From NCBI GenBank assembly GCA_026874595.1, contig CM049316.1, forward strand, positions 32,163,339 through 32,227,338: 64,000 nucleotides of DNA. The letters run 5' to 3'. This DNA comes from Sipunculus nudus (taxonomy: Eukaryota; Annelida; Sipuncula; Golfingiida; Sipunculidae). Positions 48,401 to 59,337 of this stretch are shown in pieces (position 1 is the first letter of the stretch; each line of letters opens with the position of its first letter). The position numbers and the translations under genes were made by a program. The notes under the pieces were generated by a model, which was not told where the DNA came from, searched no databases, and worked only from the letters and a program-made list of their open reading frames with translations.

Positions 48401-51400
48401 AAAAGCTCGGCACCCAGACTGTGTTGGAACGGATATAGTCAATCTTCAACTGCGCATGCTCTGTGGCCACCACCCAATTTGCAGGTAGGATTCCCATTAA
48501 GCATTTCATTGGATTATGTCCATGAAATTGTGAGAAGTGACCTTGCTCTTCAGATTTGCAAATGAGTTGACCGTTAGTGCGAATTTTAATGGGCGGATGC
48601 TTCGCCGAATTACACAGTTAAAATATTATGGTTTTTTATCACTAACATCACGGAATGTGAAGTAAGGCAAAACATGCTGTGTAAAGTTTATTTTATATAA
48701 CTATATACAGATACGGAAATGAATACACTCTTTACCCAACGCGGTATATTCATCATGCAATTGTGACGCTACTTGATTTCAATTGGTTGTTGACGGTTGA
48801 CCACGAGAGGGTAAATCGAAATATACGCCACAAGCTTTCTGATTGGCCGGCTTGTCCAGTAGGTTTACTAAAAGCACTTGTGTACCCAGGGCATACATTT
48901 CATCGGAAACTTGCTTTCATTTGGCTCTCGGTTTTAAAAGAAAAACAGTGCATTTGATTCTGTTCCTACTCGTCGTCTGATGTTAAAACCTATCAACTGC
49001 CAGTAAAATACTGAGAAGCATTCTCTAGTTGTACTAAAATCAGCTGTATCCATCACGTGCGTGTGTTTTTTTATTGTATTAAGTTACTATCCTTTAGTTA
49101 ACCTTGCCGTTATTAGTCATGATAGTTCACCCTTCATCCCATTTTCATAACCTGGTATGGCAATAGGACAAGTCGTCGTCATTTTTAACGGCTTTTTCAT
49201 CGTTTTAAAGTGCGTTTGTACGAGCCATGACGTAGCTGATCCGGAGGTGCTGCTGTATGTGTGACCAACAGATAACTTGTGTCCGACACACATACATACT
49301 ACACCCGTGCATTTTATTTTGCCCGTTGAGCACCTGGGGCCAAGAGCGGTTGGGTTAAGGGATTATTTCTTAGATCTCAAGCTTTTCATGACAGCTTTGT
49401 ATATTAGGAAATCTTTACCCAACTAAATTTTATCTTCTTTTAACTGGCAGCGTATAGGCAAAGCATATTTTACAATGCCTTTATGCTGCTTCGACCACTT
49501 CAGGAAACAGATAAAAACTCATCACCGGTTCGAAATTTACAATCATCCCGTTCTTCAGGTATGTCTGTTGTGAAATGTTAATTTTATGATAGAATTAACA
49601 AATATCTCGTTGACCTATTTCGCCTTGGGAGAAAAACTACTTGAGAGAGCCTGAAGTATGCATATATATTAAACAGCAACGTTGTAACATAATATTGTCT
49701 CTGAGTTTATCCACACGGTTATGAACAATAAGACTGGTACCCTGCTCTATTATGGCCTTTAGCCAAGCAGAGAGACAAGCGTACAACGCCATCTTAAGTA
49801 CTCCAAGTTGCAACTCCTGACTTACCTGCATGCTCATACCGATTGTCCTGGACGTACTCGCGATCATGGCAGATTATCCGTGAAGATCTCTTATAAATTT
49901 TTTTTAGTTATTTATGATTTCCAAATATTAAAAAATGAGTTGTTGCAGAAACATTGACTGATGGATGTATAAATAACACGATATACTGAATCTTTTATAT
50001 TCCAATGTACGTGGCATTGGTTTATTATCAATATCTATAAATATAATCATAAATGTCACACGAAATATACAGCCAACTTTTGACAACTTCTCTGAGCAAA
50101 CGAGCTGTTTATTTTTATCATATATAAAACAGACTGGAGTTGGAACCAGTCTGCCGAGAGTACAAAAGATGGCGTTCTACGCCCGTCTCTATCATTGGCC
50201 TAGAGCAGCGGTGTCATAATAGAGCGGGTTACCAGTCTAATGAACAATACACTTCCTTTTAAAGGAAACCATCTGACGCGGCCTTGAGACTGGCACAGTA
50301 CAACGTGCTTCACATGTATCACATCGTCGGTTACGTGGATCGGTTGTCCGAAATGATAAACGCCGTGGAACTCCTGTACCAAAGAAAGCTCAGGGGTCTA
50401 GCTTGGTACTACATAGCTAAAAGTAAGTAAACTACTAGTATTCCTTTGATGCAGCACATGATATTTTTTTCCATAACAAACTGAGCACATTGCTGACAAT
50501 GGCCCTGGTTTTAAAAGATAGTTTCAAAACGTTTGAATGACTTGAGTGACCCCGAACTGTGCATGTGTTATGTAAACGCTCAAAGATAATTTAGCCCTTG
50601 AGTGCCAAGGTCAGTAAGCGGAGTAAATGACGTATTATTTTTTTTTCATGTTGTTGACCTGTGCGGGTCTAATCTAAGGAAATTTTAAAAATGTATAGAC
50701 TTGTAATTCAGCTTTCACTGCTCAGCGTAAAGTAGAGGCCTGTTATAAATTGTGGTCGTGAGCGACAGACACTTTAATTTTAATTAAAAGAAACTATTTA
50801 GTGCTCTGTCATATTGAATTCCTTTTTGATATATTTATATAATGTATATAATAAATATCATAATTAAAGTATGATTATTTTTTTTTTACTTATTGAGATA
50901 TATTGCACTCGGTCGGAATATGTATTTACTAGTTAGATGTAATGAAATTTTAATTTTTTGTACGTGTAAAGTTTTATAATTTTCTGTCTCTCTCTCTAAC
51001 TTACCACGTGCGACATTCCACTTTTCTGGTTTCTACAATGTTTTGGTGCAATGTGAAGAATTTAATTTTTTTACTAATTTTTACTCTTTTGTTTGCAATG
51101 TTTGTGTACCCCGTTTCATTCTCAAATACACAGTTCTAATGACACGTCCCGTTGTGTGCTCCATAATACCTTTTGATCAAACATGTTTTTCTTTCATTTC
51201 AAGAACGTAGCTTGAAAAAAATGTTTGGAACGAAGTATATAACGGAAGATGACTTGGAGGATGCGCGAGAGATCCTGAAACCCCAGCTTAGATACGACTA
51301 TAAACTCTATCAATTCGTGCGGTGGGACTTTCATAGAAAATATTCATTTATGTTACAACACACTTGGGGATGGAAGAAGACATATGACGAAATAGATGAA

Positions 51401-51439
51401 ACGCCTCTTGATGAAAAGAATTCGGATTTGCTCTATTGA
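45416..51439 (+). CDS. Heparan-sulfate/uronyl 2-O-sulfotransferase-like Golgi enzyme, copy B (intact, six exons)
   Basis: Exons 45416-45715, 46513-46592, 47057-47183, 48384-48484, 50265-50422 and 51204-51439 join in phase (1002 bases, 333 residues); all introns are GT-AG. The ATG has a good context (agagaATGG). The protein is type II: basic start, transmembrane stretch about residues 13-28 (VVIAALVYCIINIHL), then lumenal domain. The PAPS 5'-phosphosulfate loop is YYNRIPRTGSQAF (57-69) and the 3'-phosphate motif CITIVREPFDRIRS (135-148). The Cys pairs (TFVQCVKARHPDC, MLCGHHPIC) and the YNVLHMYHIVGYVDRLSEM block follow the HS2ST order. Such enzymes use PAPS to sulfate uronic acid in heparan or dermatan sulfate. 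Two oddities: Arg replaces the loop Lys, and the segment aligned with HS2ST H-G-H-V reads FVTPEYFF without His. Activity is therefore uncertain. Confidence 0.85.
46055..46300. repeat. Degenerate minisatellite in intron 1 of copy B
   Basis: Same array as 10640-10920 but at least one unit shorter. Built on gttagtccacacacccgtcc and atcctcc. Confidence 0.6.
47481..47646. other. 166-base segment in intron 3 of copy B absent from copy A
   Basis: Copy A reads gataaaaaaagcaaaattaag across this point (about 12075-12095), while copy B has about 166 extra bases between gataaaaagc and aaaattaag. Only GC is shared at the edges. Either a small insertion in B or a deletion in A. Confidence 0.55.
49731..50239. 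mobile_element. MULE-like MITE in intron 4 of copy B, with empty site in copy A
   Basis: The insert of about 509 bases has inverted ends: agactggtaccctgctctat on the left and the inverse of agactggtaacccgctctat on the right. The similarity extends about 90-100 bases inward (ctattatg, gagac, aacgccatctt, gtact, aactcc). The target atgaacaat(a) is present on both sides (49721-49730 and 50240-50249) but only once in copy A (about 14080-14090). A 9-10-base target duplication with long inverted ends fits Mutator-like elements. No transposase is present. Confidence 0.8.
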
Positions 51440-51465
51440 GTATTTGGGTTTTTGTATATAAAGAT

Positions 51466-51700
51466 ATAGCCGGGTTCACACAATCACACTACACTCATAT
51501 ACATTTAATTCGTGATCGAATATCATGTACTGCTTTCAAATCCACGTTCTGTTCACACTACCCCGTATTAATTCGCGTACTCGATGCGCATCGGTGAAGC
51601 CACATCGGGAGGTGGTTTCGATAGATATTAATTAATTCATTAATACAGTATTCATGTCAACTCATTGCGAACACACGTTTATTGTCGAATATCGGTTACG
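51466..51700. repeat. MITE-like repeat at the 3' flank of copy B
   Basis: ccgggttcacac...cactacactc and ctgttcacactacccc resemble the block after copy A (20225-20350) and, in inverse orientation, 59400-59540. The opposed gttcacac/gtgtgaac words suggest inverted termini. Confidence 0.4.
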
Positions 51701-51949
51701 CTATGCATACATAATTAATGCGCATGTGTTTAAAATGGCTGCAAGCACTGCAGGTGAATCGAATGCAATATCGGCTACGGTATTGTATACACGTTTTATG
51801 AACATTGAGCGAAATTGAAAACGTTCTTAGCTACGCCAAGCCTGATCGTTGCAGTTTCGTGAATTAACGGAATGAATTTGAACACCGCGTTCTCTTACCG
51901 TTTGCAACATATTTCCCTCTAGGTATTTCACGTTTATCTACGGTGCTGC

Positions 51950-52740
51950 GGCATGTGAACGTTAAAACCATGTTCTCCTACGGTAAAACATGATTTTTTT
52001 GTAGAAAAAACGTAGATAGGCCATGTTTTTTTTTCAGTACTCTCTACGTACGTTCTCGCTATACGGCATTGCTATAGTTATCCACGTTTTCCTACGGTAG
52101 TGTCACGGTAACTACGTCCACATATGGTGTCCTAAGGTAAAGTCGAAGTCTTACCACGTCCTCTTATGACCTTCAAGAATGTGGAAAAACGTGGTAGAGC
52201 CTGAGTGGTCGTGCGAAGTCAACCTTCTCTTTGAAATGTTCAAAACGAACGGTACAGAACGTGGTTCCTGACATAATAAAGTGCTACCTGTGGCACCCTG
52301 GATGGAACTAACTTCAAACTATGAAAGCTTTTAATCTCCCTTGTAACCCTAGAACGTAGTCCATTGCCGTAGGATACAGTAGGAAAACGTGACTGAACGT
52401 GGTTACCGTGACGCTGCCGTGACACTGCCGTAAGAGAATGTAAACAACATTATCAGTGCCGTGGCGGGTACTGGGAAGAAAGGGGCCTAACGATGTTCTT
52501 CTACAGCAAGCCACTTTTTTCACCGCAGGACAACGTGGCTATAACCGTTATAACCAATGCCGTAGCAGCACCGTGGATGAACGTTACGTAAAATGGCAAG
52601 AACGTCAGGTGAACGTGGGCTACGATTTCATCACGTTCGTTGCCCGACAACGCCACGCTCTAGCTTGCCGTGGCTGAACCGTGTGACACCATAGATGGAC
52701 GTGGTCTAGGCTTATGCGAAACCAAGGCTTTAGTTTATCG
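51950..52740. repeat. ACGTGG/TACGGT-rich fold-back region
   Basis: Short words such as cctacggtagtgtcacggta, gtggttaccgtgac, ctgccgtgacactgccgta and aacgtggt recur many times on both strands. Blocks near 52082-52118 and 52380-52440 are partly inverse of each other. Three overlapping short ORFs arise on both strands (52240-52677) because the region is unusually GC-rich for the window. There is no protein-like pattern. Confidence 0.5.
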
Positions 52741-55020
52741 TTTACCTGGAGTACATATTAAAGAGTATAGGCCATACCAAGTGAAATCATTGTTCTCCGA
52801 AATCGCCGCTCCATTTCCTCTCGGAACTCATTTCCTAAATGAGCTATAGTGTAGTCTGTAGTGTACATGTTGCTGTTTCTAAAGTTTTGCCTCAGTTCAA
52901 TTACAGTCATCATAACGTGGATTAATAATACATTTTCATTCATCTTTCTTTTACTTATATTGCTATCCTTCAAGTTGACACAACCTCACGTATTTTGCTT
53001 CGAAGTGAAAAGGAAATAAAATAAAGAATGAAAAGGTTCCTCGCCACTCGCTCATTATTTTCAGCTCCAAAAAACGATAATTAGTGTGGCCAATATGTTT
53101 ATAACCAGTAGACGGTTTTGAACAGAGAAGTATAAAGGACAAATGCGTTTGCTTTGCCTTTGCCTAGGAATGCTGATTTAATGGTGTTAAGATGCTAGGC
53201 TCATATATAGGCCTTTCGTATTCGACCTCGACCAAATAGATCAACCAAGTATTTCCTTCTTCTGTTTAACGAATTATGACGTCATGATATTTATTTCACT
53301 TATATCGATACACGTTGGCATGTATAAAAACTGTTTTAAATGTTGTGAGCTATTTGCGATGGCCCTTTATAGTTATTTCATACCTTTAAATGGTTTATCA
53401 TTAATTCACTCGATCAGTCTTAAATTGTGAGAGAATATATCACAAGTCCTCAGGGCCAGGAAAGGGCGGAATTCAGTTGATGTTAAACACTTAAAAAGTG
53501 ATAATGAGGTCAGCAGATAAATAATGAGGTCCGGACCACCTCCCTCTGGTTTCCCTACTTCGCATTTTTCCTACAACTGAAGATTAAGGTCGAGATCACT
53601 ATTTTGTCATACTTTCAAAATACAAATGTCCAAACATGTCCCAGATCTAGATTGAAACAATCTTTGTATACAATGTCGGAGGAAAGCCTGTATTTCCAAT
53701 GATTTGACCTGGAAGATGAGGGTCAGTATCACTATAGTTTCCAAACTTCTTCAACCTTTGTTGAAATAATTTCTGTACCAAACTTGAGAAAAAAAATATA
53801 CAGAGCCTCGAGAGTTATGGTACACACAATAATCCTGCATTTCGGCTGTTATAACCTTGAAGCGAAAAGGACACGGCCATTTTTATCAAACGTAAACTTT
53901 GATACCAAATTTGGGTAAAAAATATGCATTACTTCTAAAGTTACGTAAAGGTTAACAATAATTTTAGTCGATTTTACCCTTAAGATCCTTAGTTCTTTTA
54001 ACACATTGCTTACACTGTTGTCAAGGGTCAATATTAGAGGAATTAAACTCTGCAAAAGCAAGAAAAGGATCATGGTCTACCAGTCTCCACGTAACTGTCA
54101 AAGCTATCAAACATTCTCTTCCCTCTAAGGAATTTAGGATATCATATAAAAGCCAAAATTATTTCGGAAAAGAAGAAAAGACCATTTTGGTCAAAACAGA
54201 TGGCACCACCTGCAGCTCAAAATACTGAATATTCACATGGTCAATTTTCCTGTGTAATTTAATGCTGCAGGTTGCAGCAGTTCAGGAAATATTTTGTAAC
54301 AGACATTAGACCATGTATGCAAACACATCAGACTGTCAAACTTTAATTTGACTGAATTCATACTGATTTTTTTTCTATGATGCTGGCCATGAAGACACCG
54401 AAATATCAATCCTTTATTAACTATCTTGAAAAATAGCTGAAAAGATCATAATTTCAGCCCACAAAAAAGTAGGTCAACATAGGTGTCGCTATCAAAAGCT
54501 TACATACCATTAGGAACTCCCCGGCCGAATCCTTTCGCTTCTAGCCACGGATATATCTATGGCGAATCGAGAGCAGATCCAGTATTTTGTTCTACCCAGG
54601 AAGACTCTTAAAAATGTAAAAAAAGTCCCCATTTCCGAAAGGGTGGGGGGGGGGGGGGGCAGGGCGTAACATTTTGTTTGAAACCCTTTAAAAAGGTTGC
54701 GGAGAAAGAAAAGGGGGGGGGGGGGGACACCTATTGTTCGGGGTAGTACACGTGTTCGGAGTAGTTCATGGTGAAAGGGGTTGTGCAATATCAACAGACT
54801 ACTAGTGAAACTGCATGTTTCAGCACAGACGCAGGCTGCTATATAAAATTGGTAGCGACCTTGACAACCGTGGGAACCTGAACGAAACTTATCAAGAAAG
54901 CTGTGTTAACAAATTACAATCTATTCTGCGTACGTTAAAAATAATGAGGTTAATTATGCTACTCAAAAGTAGAGAATATCTTTGTTAACTTTTGATTCAT
55001 GAAATATAAATGTATAATAT
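52741..55020. other. Gene-poor interval with dispersed repeats
   Basis: No exon is supported. From about 53430 to 54500 the texture (gaggtcagcagataaataat, paired phrases around accaaacttgag and accaaatttggg, gatggcaccacctgcag at 54199) suggests an old dispersed repeat related in style to the intron insertion of copy A. A poly-G MITE-like block lies at about 54570-54745. Confidence 0.4.
54570..54745. repeat. Poly-G MITE-like repeat
   Basis: Related to 24515-24740: gatccagtattttgt, two G runs and aaaaaggttgcgg. The antisense Pro-rich frame over it is an artefact of the G runs. Confidence 0.5.
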
Positions 55021-55757
55021 TGTTACAGGTTTCTGTTTTATTGTGCGCAGGAGTGTTACATGTGTGTTGACATTCTGATTGGTGTAGCGCAGGCATAGTT
55101 CGTTGCTATGGGTAGCTCGATTGTTGGGCGCTGGCTCGCGTGTGGGGTCTGAAACGTAGAGACTCAGCGTTCTTTGTTCTAGATGTTTAAGGTCTGTTCA
55201 TTTGCGTGTGAATTGTTCTTTGGAATTGTCCATTTCTAGAATTCTCGGGTGAGAAGCTATAAATTAAAGGCTGCATGGGTTTAGAGCCGGCAGAAAGGAA
55301 AATACCAGCGAGTTAATAGTGTTACTTTCTCGTCAGTTTTGGGACCTTACCGATAATTGCAGTGGTGTCAGATATTTAACAGACTTAATACAGATTTAAT
55401 ACGGACTGTCTTCAGTTTGCCTTTTGATTATCACTATTTACGTGGATTGTTGGTTTTAAAGGTCTCTTGTTGAGCTTTGACAGTCGTGGTATCCAGAATC
55501 AAAGCCTGGGATCCGGACACACTGATACAGTACATTTTTATTGTTATACTGTGTAATTGTATTGATTAAGTGTATTGTAATGTTAAGATCTTTTCTAAGA
55601 AAAAATTATGATTATTTGTTAAAAAAACCCACTGATTTCTTTGTTCATTTCCCTAGACATTTCACGCTGCCTAGTGTTACAAATTTTTTTTTTATCTCCG
55701 TAACAAAAGTTGTGCTGATCACGATTACATGATCTTTTGTTATTAGGTTCCGTGACA
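55021..55757 (+). mobile_element. Solo Gypsy-type LTR (737 bases, plus strand)
   Basis: It starts TGTTACAG and ends CCGTGACA, with ATAT on both sides. It shares the order of blocks with 42563-43436: ttctagatgttt, gaattctcggg, tataaattaaaggctg, gtttagagccgg, ggtatccag, cactga, tttctttgttcatt, ctagacattt, gtgttaca. No internal region is attached. Confidence 0.85.
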
Positions 55758-55759
55758 AT

Positions 55760-56570
55760 ATATAACCAGTTCGCAAAAAGTGTATGATTATAAAAATGTT
55801 TCGAATATTTTTTAAAATTTCCCTTATCCTGAAATAATTGGTCAGAAAATAATATATGATTTTTTAATTGCATTCAATTGTTGCATGTAAAAAAAATCCG
55901 TATGATAAAAAGATTTCGTTATGAAATTATGCATTTAATACATACATTGTTTTGACAGGGCTGAAAATATAATTCAAATTTAAGATAGGTCTGCTATTAA
56001 AGACGATCGTGCCACATATTTAAAACGTTTATGTAATGATTTTTTTTTATGTATGAAATATTTTGGGAATGTCTCTGAATTTATTTTTAAATGGTCTGTT
56101 GAAAAATTTGTCTAACTTATTGAAATTGTTTGTATAGTGTTAAATTAAATTACCAATTTGAATAAACCGATGGGATTAACAATGCTGTGTCAATATGCAC
56201 GTGGATCAGCTTATCTTAACACTACACACAATGGCTCAAATACACGCAGTGCGCATGTTCATGGAAATATTGGTCGGCGAGTAAAGATGACCTGCAGTTT
56301 TATATAAAACAGACCCCGAATGGTAGTGAATGGCACACATTACCTGTTTGAATAAGTCCATGACAAGATTTGCGTGCGCAACTGTGTAGCCTCTCCACCT
56401 TGAGTACATTTTGACAGTCTCAGCATAATCTTGTTATTGGGTATGGAAGGAACCATGTAATAACCACACTGCGGCTGCGCAGTGTTGTGAATAAACATAA
56501 TCTCTGACAAAACCTAAGACAAAACATGATATGCACTCCCAGACATTCCACCACATCGCATACAGTGTTA
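55760..56570. other. AT-rich spacer upstream of the small membrane-protein gene
   Basis: Mostly AT-rich. The 200 bases before 56647 are less AT-rich and probably include the promoter and 5' UTR, but no TATA box or other site can be named with confidence. Confidence 0.35.
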
Positions 56571-56646
56571 ACAGGTGCCTGTCACAAAGCTTAAAACTAA
56601 AGTTGCTGAATGTCAAAATATCAGAAGAATGCAGCAAATTACAAGC

Positions 56647-57248
56647 ATGGCGGGGAATTATATATCAGAGTTCCTGTCGTTGTTGTCCGGAATTATAGAC
56701 AATAATCACCTGGCGTGGGTTATTGGTATTTTCCGTATTTTACTATTAATCTCCGGTGTGCGGAAAACGTTGGAATTTCAACCAGGCGGTACATCGTTAT
56801 TTCAAAGATTTACACATTTCCTGACATCCGTCTTTGATGTTTTCATGAACATCGGCGCTAAGGAGTTCTTAAAAATCATCGGTCTTGTGCTTGTATTCTT
56901 GGTTGTCAGCGTAATATTTACAGTGTTTGGTGTGCTTCTTTGGGGAGCCTTATGGCATTATCAGGTGAGTATAGAGTTCTTTATTAATATTATACTCGTC
57001 ATAACCATAAGGATTAAACTTTGTCAGCGTGATCCCAGGTGAAAAAAAAAATTCCCACCTTCATTAAACAACATACCATGATTATGCATGTTTCTTGTGG
57101 AGGAGATAATTAGGGGCTTAGATTTGCACAAATGTTTATCGAATCACGATGACACAACTGTCATATTCAACGTGTGGGGCTGCATACTGTATACTCGATC
57201 TCCCCAGACCGATACGGGGATCATATGGTTTCACACACACACACATAT

Positions 57249-57302
<54 letters not shown>

Positions 57303-58021
57303 ACGAATCCTTTTGAAGCATTATATTGGCATGGTTATAGGTTAGAGAACGAAGAATATTCAAATGGGGTAATGTCATCTACGTGAAATGGACCCGATCT
57401 TGAAGCTGTTTTTTGATTTTAGGAAAAAATAACAAACCATAAGACATCTCAGGAAGAATGTTATCTGTTTATCTGTTTTTCAGTTTTTGTGTATTATACC
57501 TCCCCTTTAATGCCAACTGAATACAATTACCCTGGGGTAAAATGGTATAGTTGGCGATTTTAAAATAAGATTCATTATTATAATTGTTAGGCCAAAATAA
57601 AAAAAAGGTATGGTTCTCAGGCACTTTTTTTCAGAAATCAATGCGGGCGTGCGCTTTTTTAATTTTTTTTTGGTATGTTTCGATAAAAATGTCAAATGAT
57701 AAGGAAAAAGCATGAAAATAACAGTTTTATTTTGCTAAATAAGTAAAAGCCTTACAAAACAAAGCAAATTGTATGGTTTTATCTTCTTGAAAAAAATGTC
57801 GGGGCGGCAGCAGCTCAAAATTGGAAAGTTTTTATTGAAAATCAAAATAAAATTTTTGATGCGGGGGTTTAAAAATTGATGCGGGCGGTGCCTGAAAACC
57901 ATACCTTTAATTTTTTTTTTGCCTTATTATTGTTTTTTTTATAAGTAGTAGTAGAAGTAGTAGTAGAAATCGTAGTAGCAGAAGTAGTTGTAGTGGTACA
58001 GTTTGTACTTAACAACCGCTG

Positions 58022-58102
<81 letters not shown>

Positions 58103-58247
58103 ACCCTCGCTACTCCCCGCTGTTTTCCAGATAGTTTCCGTTAATGTAATCGGCTCCGTTTACAAAAATAGTGCGACGTTAATCCAGGGGTTAGGTGAAG
58201 AAATGGAGAAATTGTTCAGCTTTTATTACGAATACTACTCCGCATGA
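56647..58247 (+). CDS. Two-exon gene for a small membrane protein of unknown function
   Basis: Exon 1 (56647-56964) ends CATTATCAG|gtgagt and exon 2 (58131-58247) follows tgttttccag|. Both junctions are phase 0 and give a 144-residue protein. The start MAGNYISEFLSLL has a strong context (agcATGG); an in-frame ATG 18 bases upstream (56629) is the alternative. Two hydrophobic segments are visible: about residues 22-36 (WVIGIFRILLLISGV) and a long one at about 76-105 (IIGLVLVFLVVSVIFTVFGV, then WGALW). Between them is an amphipathic stretch (FQRFTHFLTSVFDVFMNIG). The C-terminus from exon 2 is hydrophilic (NSATLIQGLGEEMEKLF). I do not recognise the family. Splice signals, phase match and composition support a real gene. 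The intron holds two (TA)n tracts and a MITE. Confidence 0.65.
57250..57300. repeat. (CA)n/(TA)n microsatellite in the intron
   Basis: ACACAC followed by TA dinucleotides. Short YIYIYI frames here are artefacts. Confidence 0.9.
57604..57908. mobile_element. ~305-base MITE with AAAGGTATGGTTYTCAGGCAC inverted ends
   Basis: The left end aaaggtatggttctcaggca is inverted at the right end (tgcctgaaaaccatacctt), and atgcgggcg near both ends extends the match. It lies within the intron of the small membrane-protein gene. It is noncoding and the target duplication is unclear in the A-rich context. Confidence 0.7.
58023..58098. repeat. (TA)n microsatellite just upstream of exon 2
   Basis: A long TA tract ending about 32 bases before the exon-2 acceptor, preceded by a (GTA)n-like run (57945-57990). 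Confidence 0.95.
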
Positions 58248-58575
58248 CCAGTCTAGGACATCTTCATTTCTACTAGCTTTTACCAAATAAATAATAAACG
58301 AGGCTTATACGTTATATGTAAATTCAGTATCTTTCATAAAATCAGATAAAAGTATAGTTGTAAAAGTAACCAGTTTATGTCAATAATAATCGAACTTCTG
58401 CCCAATGTACTGCATGTGATAAGCCATTTTCATACTACAAGGGTGTTGAATAACATTTCGTGAATACCGAATTCAACATATTCGACACTCTTCGTTTTCA
58501 CAGTGCGTGAACAATGTGGTCAGTACCATAATCGATAAGGTATTTGATTCACTTCTCGTTATTCGTTGTGCACGG

Positions 58576-59333
58576 TGTAAGGGAACCTTCAAACAACAGA
58601 TCACGTAATCGTGACGAGCACAAATTTTGTTACGGAGATAAAAAAAAATTTGCTTCCGCAACACTAGGCAGCGTGAAATGTCTGGGGATTAAATAAAGAA
58701 GTCAGTGTTTTTTTAACAAGTAATTATAATTTATTCTTAGAACATTCCTAACATTACAATACACCAAATCAATACAATGAAACAGTACAAAAATAGTAAA
58801 AATGTACATCACCAGAGTGTACGGACCCTGCTTTGCTTTCTGGATATCACCACTTTCACAGCTCAACAAGAGTCCTTTAACACAAATAATCCACGTAAAC
58901 CGTTCAAATAAATCTTCCCAGAGAATTGTCCGATTTAATCTCGAAATCAATCGGTTGCAATCCAAAAGTGAAGTTCTGGTAATAATCCCAAAGGCAAACT
59001 GAAAACAATCCATATATTAATCTGTATGAAGTCCGTAGAATATATGTAAGTTCTGCAATTATCGGTCCCAGAAAGGTCCATAAAACTGACGAGAGAGTCA
59101 CTCTGCTGTGTCCGCTGGTATTTTTCTCTCTGTCGACTCAAAACACATCCCATATTTACAGTTGAAGCTGAAGCTGAAACCCAGAACCTTCCATTCTGGA
59201 ACCCTCTAGACTACACCGAACACGCTGTTTTTACACTCCAGGGTTCAACAAGTACAGTTCCCAGGGCTTGAGCCCTACACGAATCAGAATGCCACGCAAA
59301 TTTATGCGCATCATAAAACAGATACCTGTAACA
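58576..59333 (-). mobile_element. Solo Gypsy-type LTR (758 bases, minus strand) with ACGG target duplication
   Basis: Read on the plus strand it starts TGTAAGGGAACC and ends CTGTAACA. It is flanked by ACGG at 58572-58575 and again at 59334-59337, a clean 4-base target duplication. The central blocks match the reverse complement of 42563-43436 and 55021-55757 (aacactaggcagcgtgaaat, aataaagaagtcagtg, aataaatcttcccagagaat). The short plus and minus ORFs over it are shadows. Confidence 0.88.
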
Positions 59334-59337
59334 ACGG

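Noticed and set aside
54510-54794. Pro-rich minus-strand ORF
   Set aside because: Arises from two G runs in a MITE-like repeat.
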